A stretch of 64,000 bases of DNA from Micromonospora rifamycinica (lineage in GTDB: Bacteria > Actinomycetota > Actinomycetes > Mycobacteriales > Micromonosporaceae), in NCBI RefSeq assembly GCF_900090265.1, contig NZ_LT607752.1:3844001-3908000 (forward strand), written 5' to 3'. The notes beneath the pieces are model-generated. The model was not told the origin of the DNA and searched no databases. It saw only the letters and a list, made by a program, of their open reading frames with translations. Both the position numbers and the translations under genes were made by a program. This document shows positions 51,292-59,893 of this stretch, in pieces (the stretch's first letter is position 1; the number at the start of each line of letters is the position of its first letter).

Positions 51292-53130
51292 ATGGCAGGA
51301 GCAGCAGCGGAACAGCGCAGGCTCGCCACGGTCGTGGAGAGCTGGCGGGACCGGGCCGTCCTCGTCGTCGGCGACGCCATGCTCGACGAGTGGCGCTTCG
51401 CCGACTCGGAGCGGCTCTGCCGGGAGGCACCCGCGCCGATCCTCACCCTGCGTCGGCGGATCACCGCCGCCGGTGGGGCCGCGAACACCGCCGTCAACGT
51501 CGCCGCCCTCGGCGGGCGGGCGCTGTTGGTCGCCCCGGTCGGCGCGGACGTGGCCGGCGACGAATTGCACGACTGCCTGGACCGGGCCGGTGTCTGGGAC
51601 CGTACCGTCAGCGAGCCGCACCGGCCGACCCCGGTGAAGCGCCGGATGCTGGCCGGCAACCAGATCCTGCTCCGGGAGGACTCCGGCGACCCCGACGAAC
51701 CGCTCGACGACGACGGGGTCTCCCGGCTGCTCACCGCGCTGAGCTGCGCCACCGAGGAGCTGCGGGCGGTGACCGGCGGAGCCGCGCCCACCCTGGTCGT
51801 CTGCGACTACGGCCTGGGCGCGTTGCCCGCCGCGGTGCGCGCCTGGCTGGTGGCCCACCGGCACCGGTACGCCACCGTCGCCCTGGACGCCCACGACCTC
51901 GCCGACTGGCGGGGGCTGAACCCGACGGTGGTCACGCCCAGCTTCGCCGAGGCGACCCGGCTGCTGGCGCGGGCGGCGGCCGGCTTCGGCGCACCGCCCG
52001 CCCCGACCCGTACCGGCGGCACCGACCTGCACCTGGACCACCCGCCGAACGACCCGGCGGACGGGCCGTCGGAGCTGGTCGTCGGCACCGCCCCGGGCGG
52101 GGTCGGCCGGGCACCGACCGGCCCGACCGGCGAACCGACCCCCGCCGAGGGCCGGGTCGCGCTGACCGGTGACGGGCTGAGCGTGACCGGGGCCGGGGTG
52201 ACCGTCAACGCCACCGTCGGCGCGGGCGTCGACCGGGCCGTGCTGGCCCAGGCGCGGCTGGCCGAGCTGCGGGAGCACACCGGCGCGGACGTGGTGGCGG
52301 TGACCCTGGACACCGAGGGTGCCATCGTCGGCGGCGCGGACGGGGCACCCCGACGCAGCCACAGCACCCCGGTGCCGGCCAGCCATGCCGTCGGCGCGGG
52401 GGACGCCTACCTGGCGGCGATGACCCTGGCGCTGGCCGCCGAGGCGTCGCTACCCACCGCCGCCCAACTGGCCCAGCTCGCCGCCACCATCACCGTCTCC
52501 GACACCGGCACCTGCGTGTGCCGCCGGGAGGACCTGCTCGACGCGCTCGGCGGCGCACCCGACGGCACCGCGCACCCGCCCCTGGTCGGCACCGGCGAGC
52601 TGGACGCGATCGTCGCCGACCACCGCCGGGCCGGCCGGTCCGTGGTGTTCACCAACGGCTGCTTCGACGTGCTGCACCCCGGTCACGTGCGCTACCTGGA
52701 ACAGGCCCGGGCCCTCGGCGACCTGCTGGTGGTCGCGGTCAACTCCGACGCCAGCGTCCGCCGGCTCAAGGGTGCCGACCGGCCGGTCAACCCGGTCGAG
52801 GACCGGGTCACCCTGCTCGCCGCGCTCTCCTGCGTGGACCACGTGGTGGTCTTCGAGGAGGACTCGCCGGCCGGGCTGATCGAGGCGGTCCGACCCGACG
52901 TGTACGTCAAGGGCGGCGACTACCCGCCGGAGATGGTCCCGGAGGCGCCGCTGGTCCGCCGGCTCGGCGGTCAGGTGCGTACCCTCGGTTACGTGCCGGA
53001 CCGGTCCACCTCGGCGATCATCGACCGGATCCGCGCCCAGGCCACCCTCGACCCGCCGGCCGCACCCGGCCCGGCGAGCATGCCGGCCGCCCCGGCCACG
53101 ACCGCGGAGCGGATCGGCGGGACCACGTGA
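51292..53130 (+). CDS. hldE: HldE-like bifunctional heptose-7-P kinase / heptose-1-P nucleotidyltransferase
   Basis: 612 aa. N-terminal PfkB kinase: AVLVVGDAMLDEWRFADSER, AGGAANTAVNVAALGG, and the GAGDAYLAA anion hole near residue 368. C-terminal cytidylyltransferase fold: FTNGCFDVLHPGHVRYLEQA (HxGH). Together they make ADP- or other NDP-heptose. It is longer than E. coli HldE (477 aa) because ~90 low-complexity residues (APPAPTRTGG to PTPAEG and beyond) interrupt the kinase domain. ATG 51292. The stop overlaps the next glycosyltransferase start (GTGA). Confidence 0.85.
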   Translation: MAGAAAEQRRLATVVESWRDRAVLVVGDAMLDEWRFADSERLCREAPAPILTLRRRITAAGGAANTAVNVAALGGRALLVAPVGADVAGDELHDCLDRAGVWDRTVSEPHRPTPVKRRMLAGNQILLREDSGDPDEPLDDDGVSRLLTALSCATEELRAVTGGAAPTLVVCDYGLGALPAAVRAWLVAHRHRYATVALDAHDLADWRGLNPTVVTPSFAEATRLLARAAAGFGAPPAPTRTGGTDLHLDHPPNDPADGPSELVVGTAPGGVGRAPTGPTGEPTPAEGRVALTGDGLSVTGAGVTVNATVGAGVDRAVLAQARLAELREHTGADVVAVTLDTEGAIVGGADGAPRRSHSTPVPASHAVGAGDAYLAAMTLALAAEASLPTAAQLAQLAATITVSDTGTCVCRREDLLDALGGAPDGTAHPPLVGTGELDAIVADHRRAGRSVVFTNGCFDVLHPGHVRYLEQARALGDLLVVAVNSDASVRRLKGADRPVNPVEDRVTLLAALSCVDHVVVFEEDSPAGLIEAVRPDVYVKGGDYPPEMVPEAPLVRRLGGQVRTLGYVPDRSTSAIIDRIRAQATLDPPAAPGPASMPAAPATTAERIGGTT

Positions 53131-54071
53131 ACCGACCGCTCGACCTCGGCACGACCGGGGAGTTCCGCCGACCCCGGCGGCTCGACGTGCTGATTCCCAC
53201 CCGCAACCGGCCTGCCGAACTGGCGGTCACCCTGGCCGGGCTGGCCGCCCAGGGCGGGGTGCCCGGTTTCGGGGTGGTGGTCAGCGACCAGTCCGACGAC
53301 GAACCGGCCTTCGCCCACCCGGCGGCGGCCACCATGGTCCGGGCGCTGCGCCACCGGGGGCACCCGGTGCTGCTCACCCGCCGGCTGCCCCGACGCGGGC
53401 TGGCCGAGCACCGGGCGTACCTGCTGGGCCGGTCGGCGGCCCGGTACGTGCTCTGCCTCGACGACGACGTCTGGCTGGAACCGGGCACCGTGCAGCGGCT
53501 GGTCACCGCGATCGGGGAACTGGGCTGCGGGTTCGTCGGCAACGCGGTGCACGGCCTGTCGTACGCCGACGACGTACGCCCGGACACCCACCGGCACTAC
53601 GAGGAGTGGACCGGGCCGGTCGTCCCGGAAGTGGTCCGCCCCGGAACGCCCCAGTGGCGGCGGTCGGAGATCCACCCGGCCGCGAACCTGCTGCACATCC
53701 AGCAGCAGGTGGACCTGCCGCCGGGGGCCTGGCGGGCGTACAAGGTCTCCTGGATCGGCGGCTGCGTGCTCTACGACCGGGCCGCGCTGGTCGACTCGGG
53801 CGGCTTCGAGTTCTGGCGGCGGGTTCCGGAGAACCACCAGGGCGAGGACGTCGCCGCCCAGCTCGCGGTGCTGGCCCGGTACGGCGGCGCGGGCGTGCTG
53901 CCCAGCGGCGCCTACCACCTGGAGTCACCGACCACGGTCACCGACCGGGCCGTCGAGGCCTGGGAGGTCGTCGCCGCCGACACCGGACAGCCGACACCGG
54001 CCGACCCGGCCCGGCGGACCACCACCGACACCACACGACCGACCCACGCCGAAACCGCACAACCGGCCTGA
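53127..54071 (+). CDS. Family 2-like glycosyltransferase
   Basis: 314 aa GT-A fold. RLDVLIPTRNRPAELAVTLA is the nucleotide-binding start; ARYVLCLDDDVWLEPGTVQR contains the DxD motif; VSWIGGCVLYDRAALVDSGG and VPENHQGEDVAAQ carry the acceptor-side ED. Coupled to the heptose synthesis gene, so it may transfer heptose or a sugar next to it. A Thr/Pro-rich tail ends in a 29-bp-period duplication that repeats the final codons and stop. Confidence 0.82.
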   Translation: MNRPLDLGTTGEFRRPRRLDVLIPTRNRPAELAVTLAGLAAQGGVPGFGVVVSDQSDDEPAFAHPAAATMVRALRHRGHPVLLTRRLPRRGLAEHRAYLLGRSAARYVLCLDDDVWLEPGTVQRLVTAIGELGCGFVGNAVHGLSYADDVRPDTHRHYEEWTGPVVPEVVRPGTPQWRRSEIHPAANLLHIQQQVDLPPGAWRAYKVSWIGGCVLYDRAALVDSGGFEFWRRVPENHQGEDVAAQLAVLARYGGAGVLPSGAYHLESPTTVTDRAVEAWEVVAADTGQPTPADPARRTTTDTTRPTHAETAQPA

Positions 54072-54100
54072 GCCAGCCCGACGCCGCACAACCGGCCTGA
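54055..54100. repeat. 29-bp tandem duplication spanning the glycosyltransferase stop codon
   Basis: CCGCACAACCGGCCTGA occurs at 54055-54071 (ending in the real stop) and again at 54084-54100, followed by a near repeat of the intervening CAGCCCGACG. The duplicated unit contains the last four codons and the TGA. Confidence 0.88.
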
Positions 54101-54156
54101 CCAGGCCCGACGCCGCACCCCTGCCCGTCCGCCGGTCGGGTGGGGGCACGGCACGG

Positions 54157-55287
54157 TCAGCGGGCGGTCGCCGCGCCCGGTTCGGGGCGGAGCAGGTCGG
54201 CGGCGGCCTCCAGCACCTCCGCCACCGGCACGTCGGCGACGAACGAGTCCCGGTGCGGGCAGGTGCCGTCGCCCGGCCGGTGCGGATAGATCCCCGGCGT
54301 GCAGTCGACCCCGCAGACCGGGCAGCGCGTCGTCCAGGCGGCGATCGGGCGGTGCCGGGCGCGCAGCGGCGTCGCTCCGTTGATCATGTTGCCGACCCAG
54401 TAGACGCCCACCGTCGGGGTGCCCACCGCGCCCGCCAGGTGCAGCGGGCCGGTGTCGTTGGAGACCACCAGCCCACAGCCTTCGTACGCGGCGGCCAGCC
54501 CGCCGAGGCTGAGCGTGCCGACCTGCGGGCGGACCGGCACCCCGGCCGCCGCCACCACCTCGTCCACCACCGCCCGCTCGGCGGGGGTGCCGGTGACCAG
54601 CACCTCGTACCCGTCGTCGTGCAGCACCCGGGCCACCTCGGCGAACCGCCGCGCCGGCCAGCGCCGCCGGGTGTCGGTGGCCCCGGGGTGCAGCGCCACC
54701 CGGGGCCGGTCCGGCTCGCCCAGCACCGCACGCGCCTCGGCCCGGTCCGCGTCGGTCACCGCGAGCGTCGGCACCACGGTCACCGCGTCCGCCCCGACCA
54801 GCGCCACCACCTCCAGGTAGCGGATCACCTCGGGCTGGTAGTAGACGTAGCGCAGCCAGCGGTCCAGGGGCGGGGCGTCCTCGGCGCGCAGTCCGGCGGT
54901 GACCCTGGCCCCCAGCCGGCTCATCACCGGGTTCGAGTTCGCCCCGCCGCCGTGCACCTGCAACGCCAGGTCGTAGCCCTCCCGGGCCGCGTCGGCGAGG
55001 AAGTCGTCCAGCGACCCCGGCGGCTCGTCGGGGCCGGGGTCACGGATGCCGGGGGCCGGCGGGACGACCAGCACCCGGTCGACGGGGCCGGGGCGGTCGC
55101 GCCACAACGCCGCGTGCCAGGGCGCCCCGAACAGCACGATCTCCGCCGAGGGGTACGCCGCCCGCAGCGCGTCGAGGGCGGGCAGCAGGAAGACGAGGTC
55201 GCCGAGCGCGTTGGCCCGCAGCACCGCGATCCGCGCCACGTCGGGCACCCGCTCGCCCACCGGGCCGCCCAGGGTCGGGGTGCCCAC
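54157..55287 (-). CDS. Family 9 glycosyltransferase (ADP-heptose:LPS heptosyltransferase-like)
   Basis: 376 aa GT-B protein. IAVLRANALGDLVFLLPALD is the GT9 opening; RVALHPGATDTRRRWPARRF and VVSNDTGPLHLAGAVGTPTV are the donor-binding signatures. In Gram-negatives such enzymes add heptose to LPS; here, with an HldE-like gene on the facing strand, it may heptosylate another glycan. A Cys cluster (CPVCGVDC, C) near residue 325 may bind metal. The GTG at 55287 is 6 bp from the Hsp20 stop, so it is probably operonic with hsp20 and the DUF2231 gene. Confidence 0.85.
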   Translation of the reverse strand: MGTPTLGGPVGERVPDVARIAVLRANALGDLVFLLPALDALRAAYPSAEIVLFGAPWHAALWRDRPGPVDRVLVVPPAPGIRDPGPDEPPGSLDDFLADAAREGYDLALQVHGGGANSNPVMSRLGARVTAGLRAEDAPPLDRWLRYVYYQPEVIRYLEVVALVGADAVTVVPTLAVTDADRAEARAVLGEPDRPRVALHPGATDTRRRWPARRFAEVARVLHDDGYEVLVTGTPAERAVVDEVVAAAGVPVRPQVGTLSLGGLAAAYEGCGLVVSNDTGPLHLAGAVGTPTVGVYWVGNMINGATPLRARHRPIAAWTTRCPVCGVDCTPGIYPHRPGDGTCPHRDSFVADVPVAEVLEAAADLLRPEPGAATAR

Positions 55288-55293
55288 CGTGGC

Positions 55294-55821
55294 CTACGGC
55301 CGGTCGAGCGGGTCGACGGTGGTACCCGGCCGGTGCAGCTCCCGGTCGGCGGCCGGGTCCACGCCGGTGGGCGTACCGCTGCGGGTCGGGTCGGGCGGCG
55401 GGTCGGTGCGGCCGACGGTGATGGTGCGCGGCGCGGGCCGGGCCGCCCGGGGCAGGTGGATCCGGAGCAGGCCGTGGTCCATCACCGCGTCGATGGTGTC
55501 CGGATCCACCCGGGACGGCAGGTCCACCCGGTAGTCGAAGCCCCGGGTCTCGACGCCACCGGGAATGCCCTGGTCGGCGTTGACCTCGGCCTCCGACCGC
55601 GCCCGGACGCAGAGTTCGCGCCCGTCCAGCTCGACGGCGACCTCCTCCGGCGCCACCCCGGGCAGCCGGACCACCGCCTCCCAGCCGTCGGCCACCTCGG
55701 TCAGCTCCACCTCCGGCGCGGCGCCCCGGCCGCTGGCCAGCCGGCCCAGCTCGGCGCGCAGCGACTGGGGTTCGCCGCCGGGATCCCGGCTGCGCCGACC
55801 CCGGTCCGGCTGCTCGGTCAT
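55294..55821 (-). CDS. Hsp20-family small heat shock protein
   Basis: 175 aa. The alpha-crystallin domain spans about residues 40-125: WEAVVRLPGVAPEEVAVELD, LCVRARSE, GFDYRVDLPSRVDPDTIDAV and HGLLRIHLPRA. N- and C-terminal arms are Pro/Arg/Asp-rich. ATP-independent holdase by family. ATG 55821 (AGAGGTGCG before it) overlaps the DUF2231 stop by 4 nt (ATGA). A heat-shock operator such as HAIR is not evident. Confidence 0.85.
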   Translation of the reverse strand: MTEQPDRGRRSRDPGGEPQSLRAELGRLASGRGAAPEVELTEVADGWEAVVRLPGVAPEEVAVELDGRELCVRARSEAEVNADQGIPGGVETRGFDYRVDLPSRVDPDTIDAVMDHGLLRIHLPRAARPAPRTITVGRTDPPPDPTRSGTPTGVDPAADRELHRPGTTVDPLDRP

Positions 55822-56324
55822 CGCACCTCTCCCATCGGTCGGCCGGCCGTGGCGGGCCGCAGTGAGCTGGCGGCGTCCAGGCCGGCGTCCCGGTCGACCC
55901 CGACGCCCAGCCGGTCGACCAGCTCCCCGCCGAGCCAGGCGCTGACGCCCAGGATGGCCAGGCCGACCACCTCGATGGCGATCAGCGCGCCGCCGGCCGC
56001 CCGGGAGCCGGCGTTCATCCGGACCGCCCAGACGGCCGCGAAGAGCAGGATCACCGCGACGTTCGCCGCCGCGTGGGTGAGCGCCACCCGTTTGGCCCGG
56101 GTGCCGGACGGGATGGCCAGCAGGTCGACCGTGCCGGCCGCCGCGGCCAGCAGGCCGCCGACCAGCCCGACGGTGATGTTCCAGTACGCCACCTCGGCGA
56201 GGAAGTCGGGCCCGCCGACGGTGTCGACGACGTCGAAGAGGGTGCCGGTCACCAGCAGCGCCACCGGGAACATCACCAGCATCGGGTGCACCGGGTGCCC
56301 GAGCACCTTCAGTCGGCTCTCCAT
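55818..56324 (-). CDS. DUF2231 membrane protein
   Basis: 168 aa with four transmembrane segments. VLGHPVHPMLVMFPVALLVT is the diagnostic HPxHP motif of DUF2231, a haem- or cytochrome-like membrane family of unknown role. ATG 56324 has GGAGGGCCGCC before it; the extension to 56396 is Pro/Gly-rich. Coupled to hsp20 downstream. It is divergent from the PPOX gene, with a TAGGCT -10-like element at 56403 for the latter. Confidence 0.85.
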   Translation of the reverse strand: MESRLKVLGHPVHPMLVMFPVALLVTGTLFDVVDTVGGPDFLAEVAYWNITVGLVGGLLAAAAGTVDLLAIPSGTRAKRVALTHAAANVAVILLFAAVWAVRMNAGSRAAGGALIAIEVVGLAILGVSAWLGGELVDRLGVGVDRDAGLDAASSLRPATAGRPMGEVR

Positions 56325-56469
56325 GGCGGCCCTCCACGGCTTCGTCGGGGGGCGGGGTGAGCCGGAACCGCCGCCGACGGGGGCCGGTCTCGCCACGCCC
56401 GCCTAGGCTGACGGACGGCGGCCGGTGTGCACCGCCCGCCACCGAGATCAACGGACGGGGGAGGCGGAC

Positions 56470-57090
56470 GTGACGGCGGAGATCACCTCACACGAGGAGT
56501 TGCGGGCGCTGCTGGGGGCGCCGATGCCCCGGGCGGCCGTCAAGGAACGTGCCACGCTGCACGAGCGGGACCGGCAGTGGTTGGCCGCCTCGCCGTTCTG
56601 CCTGGTCGCCACGGCCGGCGCGGACGGTAGCTGCGACGTCTCCCCCAAGGGCGACCCGGCCGGTTTCACGGTGGTGCTGGACGACCGGACGATCGCCGTT
56701 CCGGAGCGGCCGGGCAACCGGCGGGCCGACGGTTACCGCAACATCCTCGACAACCCGCACGTCGGGCTGATCTTCCTGATCCCGGGCCGGACGGACACCC
56801 TCCGGATCAACGGGCGGGCGAAGCTGGTCCGTGACGCGCCCTACTTCGACGAGATGGTGGTCCAGGGGCACCGGCCGGTGCTGGCCGTCGAGGTCGCCGT
56901 CGAGCAGGTCTTCTACCACTGCGCGAAGGCGTTCCTCCGGGCCGACCTGTGGCGGCCGGAAACCTGGCGGCCCGACGTGCTGCCCTCCCGGGCCCACCTG
57001 ATCAAGGAGGTGGAGGCCCCGCCGGAGAGCCTGGCCGACCTGGAGCGCTACTACGGCCCCGGGTACGCGGAGAAGCTGTACCGCGGCTGA
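56470..57090 (+). CDS. FMN-binding PPOX protein (MSMEG_1061-like)
   Basis: 206 aa split-barrel flavoprotein. LAASPFCLVATAGADGSCDV, SPKGDPAGF and IAVPERPGNRRADGYRNIL match the pyridoxamine-oxidase-like MSMEG_1061 type; FYHCAKAFLRADLW is conserved near the C-terminus. True PNPx activity is unlikely. GTG 56470 follows GGGGAGGCGGAC. 84 bp before the EACC1 gene on the same strand; co-transcription cannot be excluded. Confidence 0.82.
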   Translation: MTAEITSHEELRALLGAPMPRAAVKERATLHERDRQWLAASPFCLVATAGADGSCDVSPKGDPAGFTVVLDDRTIAVPERPGNRRADGYRNILDNPHVGLIFLIPGRTDTLRINGRAKLVRDAPYFDEMVVQGHRPVLAVEVAVEQVFYHCAKAFLRADLWRPETWRPDVLPSRAHLIKEVEAPPESLADLERYYGPGYAEKLYRG

Positions 57091-57174
57091 CCACCCAGTC
57101 GACTTTCCGACGGTGATCGCCGTGGTCGGGGTCGCCGCACCCCCCTACGGTGGAACCGTCGAGAGGGGACGGTC

Positions 57175-57564
57175 GTGGCACAGGTCGACATCCGGTGGGG
57201 TATTCCGGGGGTGGCGGAGCAGGCGCAGGTGCTGCCCGACTCCACCCCGGCGGTTATCGGGGCGTTGGAGGCCGCCGGGCTGACCGTCGAGGTGCCGCCG
57301 TACACGGTCGACGACCTGGGCCGCAGCAAGGACCCGACGACCGCACTGGTGCTGCCGGTCCTGGTCAGCACCAGCACGGTCGTCACCGGCATTCTCGTCG
57401 ACGTGCTGGTGGACCTGGTCAGGAAGCGGTTCGCCGAGCCGGCTCCCCCGTCGGCGAAGGCCCGGATCACCGTCATCCTGCCCACCGACGACGGCGGCAG
57501 CCGGGAACACCGGCTGGACGGCACGGTCGACGACGTCCTCGCCGACCTCGACAAGCTGCGTTGA
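57175..57564 (+). CDS. EACC1-like effector-associated constant component
   Basis: 129 aa. VQVDIRWGIPG-type opening (here AQVDIRWGIPGVAEQ), SKDPTTALVLPVLVSTSTVV as a hydrophobic possibly membrane-inserting helix (about residues 52-82), and a C-terminal strand-rich part (RITVILPTDDGGSREHRLDG). This resembles EACC1, a component predicted in computational studies of bacterial conflict systems to accompany variable effectors. It is coupled (TTGA overlap) to a caspase-kinase, exactly that setting. GTG 57175 after GAGAGGGGAC. Biochemical role unknown. Confidence 0.75.
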   Translation: MAQVDIRWGIPGVAEQAQVLPDSTPAVIGALEAAGLTVEVPPYTVDDLGRSKDPTTALVLPVLVSTSTVVTGILVDVLVDLVRKRFAEPAPPSAKARITVILPTDDGGSREHRLDGTVDDVLADLDKLR

Positions 57565-59816
57565 CCGCCCCGGCAGCCGCGACGACGGCCGCGCTGCTGG
57601 TCGGGATCGCCGCCTATCCGGACGAGCCACTGCTCAACCCGGTCGTCGACGTGTCGCTGATGACGGCCGCCGTCACCGCCATCGACCCGGCGGCCAGCAT
57701 CACCCCGCTGGTCGACGAGCAGGTCACGCTGGCCCGGTTGCAGCTCGCCATCCGGCAGCTCCGCGACCATCCGGCCCCGTTCAAGATCTTCTACTTCAGC
57801 GGGCACGGCCGCACCGCCGACGACCGGATCAACGTGCTCGCCACCGTCGACGGGGAACCCGGCAACGAGGGGCTGCCGATCCAGAACTTCCCCGACATCA
57901 TCCGCCAGCCCCGCTACGACCGGGACGAGCGGTGGCTCATCCTGCTCGACTGCTGCCACCCCGTACCCCTCGACCGGCGGGCCACCGGGATGGACGCCCG
58001 GGCGGCGGTGCAGATGTTCGGCGACGTGGTGCAGCGGCGGGCCGTCATCGCCGCCTGCGACCCGCTCGCCGAGGCCGCCGACGTCGGCCGCTCCGGCAGC
58101 CCGTTCACCCGGGCCGTGGTGGCCGGGCTCGCCGCGCGGGACACCCGTGGCCAGACCACGGCGAACAGCCTCTTCGACGCCGTCTGCGCCGACCTGGCGG
58201 CCCGGCACCTGCCCACCCCGCTGATGTCCACCGACCATCTCGGGCCGTTCGTCATCGTCGACGGCGGCCAGCCGCCCACGGTCATCCCGTCGGTCGAGGG
58301 GGCCGCCCGGGAGGAGATCGTGGCCGAGGCGCAGCGCTGGGCCGACGAGGCGTGGGAGCTGATCAGCCCGTCGTCGGCCGAGTGGGACCGCACCGGCTGG
58401 CAGCGGATGCAGGGCACCCTGGTCCAGACCACCGACTGGTTCCGCCGGCAGGAGGCCTCCCAACCGGACCTGCTCCGCGACGAACGCTTCCAGCGCGCCC
58501 GGCTGATGGTCCGGTCCCGGTTCACCGACCTCGCCGCGGTGCGCCCCGGCATCCGTACCGCCCGCGGCACCATCGGTCGGGAGCTGGGCCGGGGCGGGTT
58601 CGGCGTGGTGTGGGAGCTGATCAGCCCCGGGTCACGCGGGCCGGACCTGGCCTGGAAGGCGTACCACTCGGACCGGCTCGACGAGTCCGAGCGGCTGGCC
58701 CGGTTCGCCAGGGGGTTCCGGGCGATGGCCCGGCTGAAGCACCGCAACATCGTGGCCGTCCAGCAGTACCTGGAGGTGCCGCCGGCTATCGTGATGGAGC
58801 TGGTCACCGGGGGTGACCTGACCAACTACTGGGTCGACGACGCGCGCGACCGGCTGCGGCTGCTCGCCGACGTGGCGTCCGCCCTGGAACACGCGCACGA
58901 GCGGGAGACCACCCACCGGGACATCAAGCCCTCGAACGTGCTGCTCCGGCCGACGCCGCACGGCCCCGAGCCGGTGCTGACCGACTTCGACCTGGCGTAC
59001 TTCCCCAAGGCGACCCGGTCGACGAGGCTGATCATCGACGAGAGCGGCTACACCGCGCCGGAGCTGGCCGACAACGACGACCCGCAGTTGCGCAAGGCCG
59101 CCTCGGCCGATGTCTACGGCCTCGGCCAACTGCTCTTCCACGTCTTCACCAGCGCCGACCCGCGCCGGGACGACGCCACCGGCAACCTCCGCCGGCTCCG
59201 CAAGGCCATCGCCGGCCAGGAACTCGACCCGGCCCTCGTCGCGGCGGTCACCGGCCTCTACGCCGAAGCCACCCAGCCGAAGGCCAGCCGGCGGCCCACC
59301 GTCACCGAGGTACGCCAGGCGCTGCTCGCCGCGCTCGCCGACACCCCCGGGTCCGCCGAGGTCCGGCGCAACGACGGGGCGTTCATGCACCAGGTGCTGG
59401 AGCACGCCCGACTGAGGTACGTGACCAGCCGGGTCGTCACCCGGCGGGTGGCCGGCGAGTGGCCGTACGAGTTCGATGCGGAGAGCCGGACCGGGTTGAC
59501 CCTGCTCCGGCTGCGGGTGGACGCCCCGAACGGCCAACAGCCGGAGGGCGCGCTCTCCGTCGCCCTGAAGCTGGTCGTGCCGGCCAGCCACCAGCACCGC
59601 CGGTTCCACGGACGCTGGCTGCTGGCCTGGGAACGGGTCGGCCGGATGACCAGGGTGGACCCGGAGCTGGTCGTGCTGCATCCCCGTAGCCGGGTCGAGC
59701 AGAGCAAACGGATACCCACGCTGCGCCGGGTCTTCCCGCTCGACGGCCCCACCGACAGCGAGGCCCGCCGGATCGGGGAGCTGCTGCGCCGGACCATCTC
59801 GGCCGGGGAGCGCTGA
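57561..59816 (+). CDS. Caspase-like peptidase fused to a serine/threonine kinase
   Basis: 751 aa. Caspase-fold domain about 1-235: FYFSGHGRTADD supplies His82 and WLILLDCCHPV the nucleophile Cys132. A helical connector (245-330) follows. Kinase domain about 335-600: LGRGGFGVVW, Lys366 (AWKAYH), HRDIKPSNVLL (452-462), TDFDLAY with DFD in place of DFG, and YTAPEL. The final ~130 residues (AEVRRNDGAF onward) are unrecognised. The TTG start overlaps the EACC1 stop (TTGA). Plausibly an abortive-infection or stress effector in which phosphorylation and proteolysis are linked; inferred. Confidence 0.85.
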   Translation: MTAPAAATTAALLVGIAAYPDEPLLNPVVDVSLMTAAVTAIDPAASITPLVDEQVTLARLQLAIRQLRDHPAPFKIFYFSGHGRTADDRINVLATVDGEPGNEGLPIQNFPDIIRQPRYDRDERWLILLDCCHPVPLDRRATGMDARAAVQMFGDVVQRRAVIAACDPLAEAADVGRSGSPFTRAVVAGLAARDTRGQTTANSLFDAVCADLAARHLPTPLMSTDHLGPFVIVDGGQPPTVIPSVEGAAREEIVAEAQRWADEAWELISPSSAEWDRTGWQRMQGTLVQTTDWFRRQEASQPDLLRDERFQRARLMVRSRFTDLAAVRPGIRTARGTIGRELGRGGFGVVWELISPGSRGPDLAWKAYHSDRLDESERLARFARGFRAMARLKHRNIVAVQQYLEVPPAIVMELVTGGDLTNYWVDDARDRLRLLADVASALEHAHERETTHRDIKPSNVLLRPTPHGPEPVLTDFDLAYFPKATRSTRLIIDESGYTAPELADNDDPQLRKAASADVYGLGQLLFHVFTSADPRRDDATGNLRRLRKAIAGQELDPALVAAVTGLYAEATQPKASRRPTVTEVRQALLAALADTPGSAEVRRNDGAFMHQVLEHARLRYVTSRVVTRRVAGEWPYEFDAESRTGLTLLRLRVDAPNGQQPEGALSVALKLVVPASHQHRRFHGRWLLAWERVGRMTRVDPELVVLHPRSRVEQSKRIPTLRRVFPLDGPTDSEARRIGELLRRTISAGER

Positions 59817-59847
59817 CCGGTCGGGCGCTGACCGGCCGGCGGCGGGC

Positions 59848-59893
59848 TCAGCGTTGCCAGGGCGGCGGGGTCAGCGTTGCCAGGGCGGCGGGA
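59848..59893. repeat. 23-bp tandem duplication spanning the stop codon of the HAD gene
   Basis: TCAGCGTTGCCAGGGCGGCG plus GGG at 59848-59870 and again (last base A) at 59871-59893. On the minus strand each copy reads CCGCCCTGGCAACGC TGA, i.e. the terminal Pro-Pro-Trp-Gln-Arg-stop of the adjacent gene. Confidence 0.9.
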
